Position numbers and translations under genes: made by a program. The notes under the pieces are model-generated. The model searched no databases. It saw nothing but the letters and a program-made list of their open reading frames with translations, and was not told the origin of the DNA. Below, piece by piece: positions 58,060-64,000 of a stretch of DNA of 64,000 nucleotides. Source of the stretch: Mytilus californianus (taxonomy: Eukaryota; Mollusca; Bivalvia; Mytilida; Mytilidae); assembly GCF_021869535.1 (NCBI RefSeq), contig NW_026262581.1, positions 74,615,955 through 74,679,954 of the forward strand. Reading direction: 5' to 3'. The first letter of the stretch is position 1; the number at the start of each line of letters is the position of its first letter.

Positions 58060-60001
58060 TGCCAATAATGTCCAGGACGAGCAAAAAATGCGAGTGACAA
58101 GTAATAATAATTAATTTGACACACAACTTGTTCATGGATAGAAACAGATGCCTGCGTGCATAGCAAAAAACACCTCCCATGAAAACCTTTTCTGAAGAAA
58201 CTCTCCTACAGTCTACACATTGAAATAAAAAAAAATACATAGCTAGCCCCCCTCCCCCTTCTAAGTCCAGATACATGTAATCATGACGTTCTTTAGTGCT
58301 ATATCATTTTTTACTTTTCTTGATCCTCAGAGACGTTGCAGGAAGGCACATGAAAAAAGAATAAAAAGCATCCAGGACGTTACAATTATTTGGACTAAGC
58401 CCCCTCTTTTTAACTACATGTAGAAAAAAAATCACCTAATTACGACAGCAGAACTAGAAACCCACAAGTAGAGACATAAGCTGTTATACTCCGGAACTAA
58501 TTCTTTAATAAAGACAATTCAGGATAAATTGGAACCAGTTACTAACCCATGTTACAACAATAGTCCTATGACATAGGACTTCACTATATGAGGAGTGAAC
58601 TTCATATTTAATACTATCTATGATATGTGCTCTCATGTCTTATGCTGCAAATCATTTTACATCTAGGATTCGTTGCTGAGCTTTTTTTTACTGTTCTCGC
58701 CTCCGAATCCCTTAAATAGATTTTTTTTCAAGCCCCACAGTAGTTCAATAATTACTATATGTCTTTGCATAAATAAGTATGCAGGGCATATTTCAAAACA
58801 TATTTTATCTTCAGGACTTTTAAATGATTTACTTTTCAATACTGCATTGGGAAGGGGGGTATACAAGTTTATTTTGTGACACATTATATAATATAATTAG
58901 GTATCCAACAAATTATATGATTGTACGTTTAGCTATTATCTAGACCCGTACACAATGTATATAATTAGACACATTTAACAGGGGCGGATCCAAAACCTCG
59001 GTGTCTAGAAAGGGGGGGGAGTAGGTTCAAATTTAGATATTTGTATAGAGATGTATATATGCGAGTATTGGCAGTAATGGTTATGGTGTGTGTGTGAGGG
59101 TAGGGGGTTTCAGATCAAAGATCGTTTCTATAATTCTATATATTTTAGTTTTTACCATTTCACTCTATTCTTTATCCTTTGATCTCTATTATATTTGTTC
59201 TAAACATGCGTGACATATTTGCCACTGGACATAAGGCAACCAAAAGTCAATCAACGTATTCTGTATATTTCATCATTTCTTTATTATGTTTTCTATAGGT
59301 TTGGTCCCGCCCCTTATCTATTTTTTTGCACATTAGGGACGACATCAAAAGTTAAATGTAGGATAAAAAAAAAAATAATTCATATAGTTTTTTTCACTGA
59401 CCCCCTACCCCCCTCTTAATTTAATTTCTTAATTTGGGAAAAATTGATTGACCAATAAGGATATATATAAAATCGATGTTAATTAAACAAAACTTGCAGC
59501 AATTTTGACCCCCTCCCCCCCCCCCCCCCCCCCCAACTATTTGAATTAAGTTTTTTATCCTTCATTGATTTTCTGATGTCGTCCCTTATCCTCTCTATGT
59601 AAACCCAATTCATGTCCTGATAAATGGTGACTCATGCATAGCATCATATGTGGTTATTAAAACAAGAAACATATTCATATTATAATAATTAATGTATGCT
59701 AGGACTTATAGATAGATGGCATTAGTCCCAGGTCATGTAATAAAGTAGGTCTTATAAAAATACAATAGCATTTTAATTTTGATGATTATATATATGTTTA
59801 TATATTTAATAATGCCATTTTTTTGGAAAAAAGGTAGGGGCAAGGCGTTTTTAAAACATATCAATGGGACGCGTTTTTTTTTTGTTCTTCGGAAGTGAGC
59901 CAGAAGAAGTCCATTTCTGTTTTTTTTGCATTGGGAAGATCTTCTGGCTCTCTTCCACCTCTTCTTTTTTGATAGGTTGACGGCAGAGGCACATAACAAA
60001 C
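58060..60001. other. Interior of the Foldback-like element, left part
   Basis: AT-rich with poly-C (59507-59535) and GGGGGGG tracts, and no convincing gene. GGGGCGGATCCAAAACCTCG near 58981 resembles a common invertebrate repeat fragment. Confidence 0.5.
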
Positions 60002-60091
60002 ATGGCGTCGTTTAGTCTAAATGAAATTAATAAATTTATGAATGCAGATATATTAGAATGTGAGCTGTTTTATAAACGTTTTATGGTATGA
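60002..60091 (+). CDS. Short Kozak-context ORF or first-exon candidate
   Basis: ACAAACATGGCG is a strong initiation context. The 29-codon frame reads MASFSLNEINKFMNADILEC and then ELFYKRFMV. The frame closes at TGA overlapping a possible donor (ATG|GTATGA at 60086), so this might be a first exon. I see no matching downstream exon and do not recognise the peptide. It lies inside the Foldback-like element, which could have captured it. Confidence 0.3.
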   Translation: MASFSLNEINKFMNADILECELFYKRFMV

Positions 60092-60539
60092 CAGCCTTAG
60101 TAGGACATCCCTGTAGGACGATAAGCTGGATAAATATAAGAACTACACGGACAATAACAGTTAAGGGACGATTATTTGATATTCTAGGGAAGGGATTTTG
60201 ATTGATTGGTGTTTTACGCTACTTTCAACACTATTGGGCTATTCCGTGGTGGTCAGTTTAAATTTATAGATGAAGGATGGGGAAGGGGAGAGGGGGCATT
60301 ATTATTCATTTCAATCTGTCGCTAATCATGCCTATTTTTCAGCTCTTACCAGGCAACCATATTCATATATGAAATCCTTCTGTCCCCCGACCCAACAAAT
60401 AAATAAATATCAAATGGGTTTCCTCTAATTTAACACAAGTTTAAATTGATTGATTGTTTGTTGCTAATTTTAACGCCCAGTGAAAATTATGTCATGCTTG
60501 TTCAGGAAAACACGAGTTTAGAAGTCACGTATATAATAT

Positions 60540-61860
60540 AAAAATGAAGAGATGGAATATGATTGCTAATAAGGCAACTATCCACCGGAGTTCAAATATG
60601 AAGTGGATGTAAGCAATTATAGATAAGATAAGAAAAATTTATTTTAATTCGGGTTACATGAAATACTACAAACATGAGCTCTGTAGAGCTTTTTGCCGTC
60701 ATGTAGACAAATGATTTTTGTAGACAATCGTAAAGCCTTCAACAATGACAAAAACCTGATACTGTAAAGTCGTCTATAAAAGGCCCTACATTAAAAGTGT
60801 GACTGACAATTCAAACGAAAAAACTAACAGCCTAATTATACATAACAAAACAATTTACAAAATATCAAATATGAGTCGAGACAGGAACCAACGACAACCA
60901 TTAAACTACAGGCTCCATCCCTGGGACAGGCAAATAAAGAATATGGCAGGGTGGATATAAAAACGAAGATGTGGTATGATTGCAGATGAGACAACTCTCC
61001 ACAAGAGATCAAATGACACAGAAATCAACAGCTATAAGTCACCGTACGGCCTTCGACAATAAGCAAAGCCTACACCACATAGTCAGCTATAATAGGCCCC
61101 GAAATCAAAAATGTAAAACAATGCAATCGAGAAAACTAACGGCCGAATTAATGTACAAAAAAATGAACGAAACACAAATATGTATAACAAAGCAACAAAC
61201 GGCAACCACTGAGTTACAGGCTCCTGACTTGGGACAAGCACATACATACAGAATGTGGCGGGGTTAAACATGTTAGCGGGATCCCAATCCTCCCCCTAAT
61301 CTGGGACAGCGGTGTAACAGTACAACAACATGTTTATGAGCAACCCATCCCGAAGCTGGGACAGTGGTGTAACGGTACAATAAAATAACAACCTGCACAA
61401 ATCAGCAAATTACTCAAAAGATCGATAGGAGACACACACAAAAACTAACATTAAGACAATAGACACAAAGCACCGACATAAGAGTATTTGCAATTACTGG
61501 AAGTTTGCTCAAACCTAATTACAACTGGTACTGAAATAAATCTTGTTCTCCCAGACCGAGTTATCAATCAGTACACAACGCGCGGCAAAGGATTTATTAA
61601 AAAAAGAAAACAGTCTGAGAAACGTCTGGTTTACGTTGAATATACATATAAGAAGATGTGGTATGAGTGCCGATGAGACAACTCTCCATCAAAGTCATAA
61701 TTTGTAAATGTAAACCATTAAAGGTCAACGTACGGTCTTCAACACGGAGCCTTGGCTCAAACCGAACAGCAAGCTATAAAGGGCTCCCAAAAATTAGTAG
61801 TGTAAAACCATTCAAACGGGAAAACCAACGGTGTCTAATCTATTTAAAAACCCGATATAC
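60540..61860 (+). repeat. Three consecutive R2-family copies
   Basis: Copies at about 60540-60955, 60956-61330 and 61640-61860 each begin with AAGATGTGGTATGAKTGC-like text (the first diverged) and carry GAGACAACTCTCCAC, a CGTACGGCCTTC-like phrase and CTATAAWAGG. The middle copy is the best match to 48985-49290 and ends ATGTTAGCGGGATCCCAA. Their frames differ, so they are non-coding. Confidence 0.78.
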
Positions 61861-61963
61861 TTGCATATAAATCCATATACAATGAAACGGTTTTTGAAAA
61901 GTGGACCGAACGTTTTGACCATCGAAATTTTGCAATAGAAATACTAGTTATGACCACAAGTTT

Positions 61964-62535
61964 TTAACAGCCAGTGCAGGACTCGCACGAACGTTAGATT
62001 TAGTTAGAGGGGCGATATTCTGACGCGTTTTTTAATTCTTGGTCACCCATGTTTAGAAAGAAAGGGGAGAAATCCAAACAATTTCCGACCAATCACAAAC
62101 GTTGTTGCAAATTTGACCTTATGACGTTAAAGAATTTCCCATAATGCAATTATTGCATATAAATAAAAAACTACTATACCAATTGAATAAAAAATATTGC
62201 ATTCAAATGACATTTTATACCAATTGAATAAAAACTATTGCATTTGAATGAAAATCATACCATTTGAATGAAAAATTATACCATTTGAATGAAAAATTAT
62301 ACCATTTGAATAAAAAATATTGCATTTAAATGAAAAAATATACCATATAAATGAAAAATTATACCATTAAAATAAAAAATATTGCATATAAATGAAAAAA
62401 TATACCATTTAAATGAAAAAATATACCATACAAATGAAAAAATATTGCATATGAATGAAAAAATATACCAATTAAATGAAAAATATTGCATTTAAATGAA
62501 AAATATCAAATTTTTGCAACCAATACCATGCCATA
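61964..62535 (-). repeat. Right TIR of the Foldback-like element
   Basis: The inverse of 57488-58059 with high identity. One minisatellite monomer near the outer end is missing and an extra one lies near the inner end. The CRE-like TGACGTCA of the left TIR reads TGACGTTA here. The equal lengths (572 bp) come from compensating monomer changes. Confidence 0.88.
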
Positions 62536-62541
62536 GTAAAC

Positions 62542-64000
62542 TTTGAATTTACGTAATTTGTAATTATTTTTAAAAACCCGAAAAGTTGTAGGTGCGGCTT
62601 TATCTGTAGAATATGAGTTTTATCAAGAAAGGTTATCACTTTTTCGTTAATTAGAGAAAAGGTACAGAGGACGGGTGAATTGTCCATGTCTCTGTGTGTT
62701 TATTCAAAGGAATTTATTGACATCTTTCTATAAATAACATTGAATACCAAACTATTATCTAAATTTTATATATGCTTTTTTCTAATCATTTTAAAAATAC
62801 AAGTCGTCATTAAAAAATGAGTAAATGTGGTTTGATTGAGATAACTATCCACCAAATGTTACGGTGGATTATTAACCAAAGTATGTTTATAAGTAAGAAA
62901 TAAAATACCAAAATGACAATAATATTATTTTCTTATGATTCTCAAAATAAGAAACATTTTGGGATAATGGTTCGGTCACAAAAGTGTCCTGTTTTTTTGT
63001 AATCATGAGTGTTAACCCTTAGTTTATAATCAAATGCTCCGTTGTTTTCTGTTTTTGTTACTTTTTCCGTGTTATGGCTTATTTTTTTATTGCAATCCTC
63101 TTTGGAAGAAAGAGTTCTTAATATAACAATTCCCTTTCTCCTACGATAAGCAAAACTTTAACGCATAAACTTATTACGTGTGCGTCAATATGTCAAGCCC
63201 TAAATCCTTCTATGTCTAGAAAAGTTGTGAATAAAATATCTGCTAGTAACACACAAATTCCTAAATGACTAAAACATTTAGATTTAACCAAAAGCGAGGC
63301 TCCTGTTTGGGGTGGGCACCTTCATATTGTCTGGATAAAACTTTCATTTTATCCTTTCATTCCGTTGTGAGTTCAAGCGACTTTTTCCGAAACGATTTAA
63401 ATTAGTCTTTCTACGTTAGGAGATTTTTTTTTAAGGAAATAATCAAAACAGAATTTTCTGCGTTCATATATTAACTAGTATATGCTATATTGGGTCCTGA
63501 TGTTTGTTTCACGTAGATCTAAAGCCTGACATTAATTAATGACTGCGGAAAGAATTTATATTCTTCCTCTATCATTCAATCATGTGTTGTATCATTTACC
63601 CCTTTTGATTGACAGAATGGACACCATTAACAACATTTTAGCTGTATTTTACGTTTACTGAAGTGTCTATATATTCTTCAATTGTGACAATTTTGTGAGG
63701 TTAATATTAGTTTAAGATTGAAAGTCGTAATTGCCTACTCTCTTGAAATCAACTTCCTGTGACGATGTAATATCAGAAATAGAATTTTCAGTCTTTTGTG
63801 ATTTGATTGTCTGTCTTATAAACAGATAGTACACCGTCAGTTTCATTTGATGTCAAAATTAAGAAAGAAACAACTTTTCCAAATTATATTTAAATGAAGC
63901 TATAAGCCTTTTTTTTTAGAAAGAAGATCTTGTGATTAAAAACAAAAAATATCATTATGTAAATGTACAACCACAAAAATAATATTCTTTCAAACACTAT
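62542..64000. other. Non-coding stretch at the right edge
   Basis: No exon, recognised repeat or RNA gene. AT-rich. Confidence 0.4.

Larger units (their letters stand above)
57488..62535. mobile_element. Foldback-like element, 5048 bp, 572-bp TIRs
   Basis: The left terminus TATGGCATGGTATTGGTTGC and its complement GCAACCAATACCATGCCATA end the element exactly. The hexamer GTAAAC lies immediately outside both ends (57482-57487 and 62536-62541) as a direct repeat, consistent with a target-site duplication. The terminal inverted repeats (57488-58059 and 61964-62535) each contain a minisatellite next to a unique inner part. The 3.9-kb interior has no transposase-like frame, so it appears non-autonomous. 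Long TIRs composed of short tandem repeats are the hallmark of Foldback/Galileo-type elements; assignment to a superfamily is inference. Confidence 0.82.

Noticed and set aside
59733..59999. Basic 88-codon minus-strand protein
   Set aside because: Lys/Arg and Ile-rich translation of A/T-rich low-complexity DNA with no recognisable motif or splice support.

Overview
This window looks like nuclear DNA of a marine bivalve, most likely a mussel (Mytilus or close relative). It is visibly AT-rich, with GT-AG introns, long gene-poor stretches, and a dense mix of Penelope-like, DIRS-like and non-LTR retroelement remnants, tRNA-derived SINEs, hairpin MITEs and dispersed non-coding repeats. The taxonomic call is inference from repeat and protein style, not from a database match. 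There are no operons, rRNAs, CRISPR arrays or functional tRNAs.

Layout. (1) 0-13 kb, minus strand: a decayed gene with one very long exon encoding about 12 fibronectin type III (FN3) domains (13087 to 9269). An 8-kb intron follows, then an exon with a P-loop GTPase motif (1233 to about 1035). The FN3 exon has five in-frame stops and one frameshift, so this copy is a pseudogene. The intron carries R4, R2 and R1 repeats and Penelope-like remnant PLE-1. (2) 13-17 kb: TIR/MITE elements, a 162-bp tandem duplication, and PLE-2 with a fold-back inverted 3' end. (3) 17-33.4 kb: two diverged tandem copies of a non-coding segment (A about 17.1-26.5 kb, B about 26.5-33.4 kb). Each has private insertions whose empty sites are visible in the other: PLE-3 and a hairpin-MITE block in A, PLE-4 and a 162-bp CATTTCGTACC tandem repeat in B. 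(4) 33.5-46.1 kb, plus strand: a DIRS-like gag relic; a seven-exon C2H2 zinc-finger pseudogene whose intron phases all match; four long hairpins in its introns; then a DIRS-like RT, RNase H and tyrosine-recombinase relic. (5) 46-55 kb: R5 repeats, three tRNA-like SINE heads, a satellite-like array of about 345-bp monomers, PLE-5, and a 155-bp hairpin. (6) 55.2-57 kb, minus strand: a non-LTR retrotransposon relic interrupted by the 3' tail of another retroelement. (7) 57488-62535: a 5048-bp Foldback-like element with 572-bp terminal inverted repeats made largely of a 20-bp minisatellite, flanked by the 6-bp direct repeat GTAAAC. The last 1.4 kb shows nothing recognisable.

No intact host gene is visible. 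The two host-derived loci (FN3/GTPase and C2H2 zinc finger) both keep their splice structure but carry stops. The reverse transcriptases are mostly dead, several with altered catalytic motifs; only PLE-3 keeps both key RT motifs. The most distinctive objects are the Foldback-like element, the FN3-array/GTPase gene, and the cluster of intronic hairpins.
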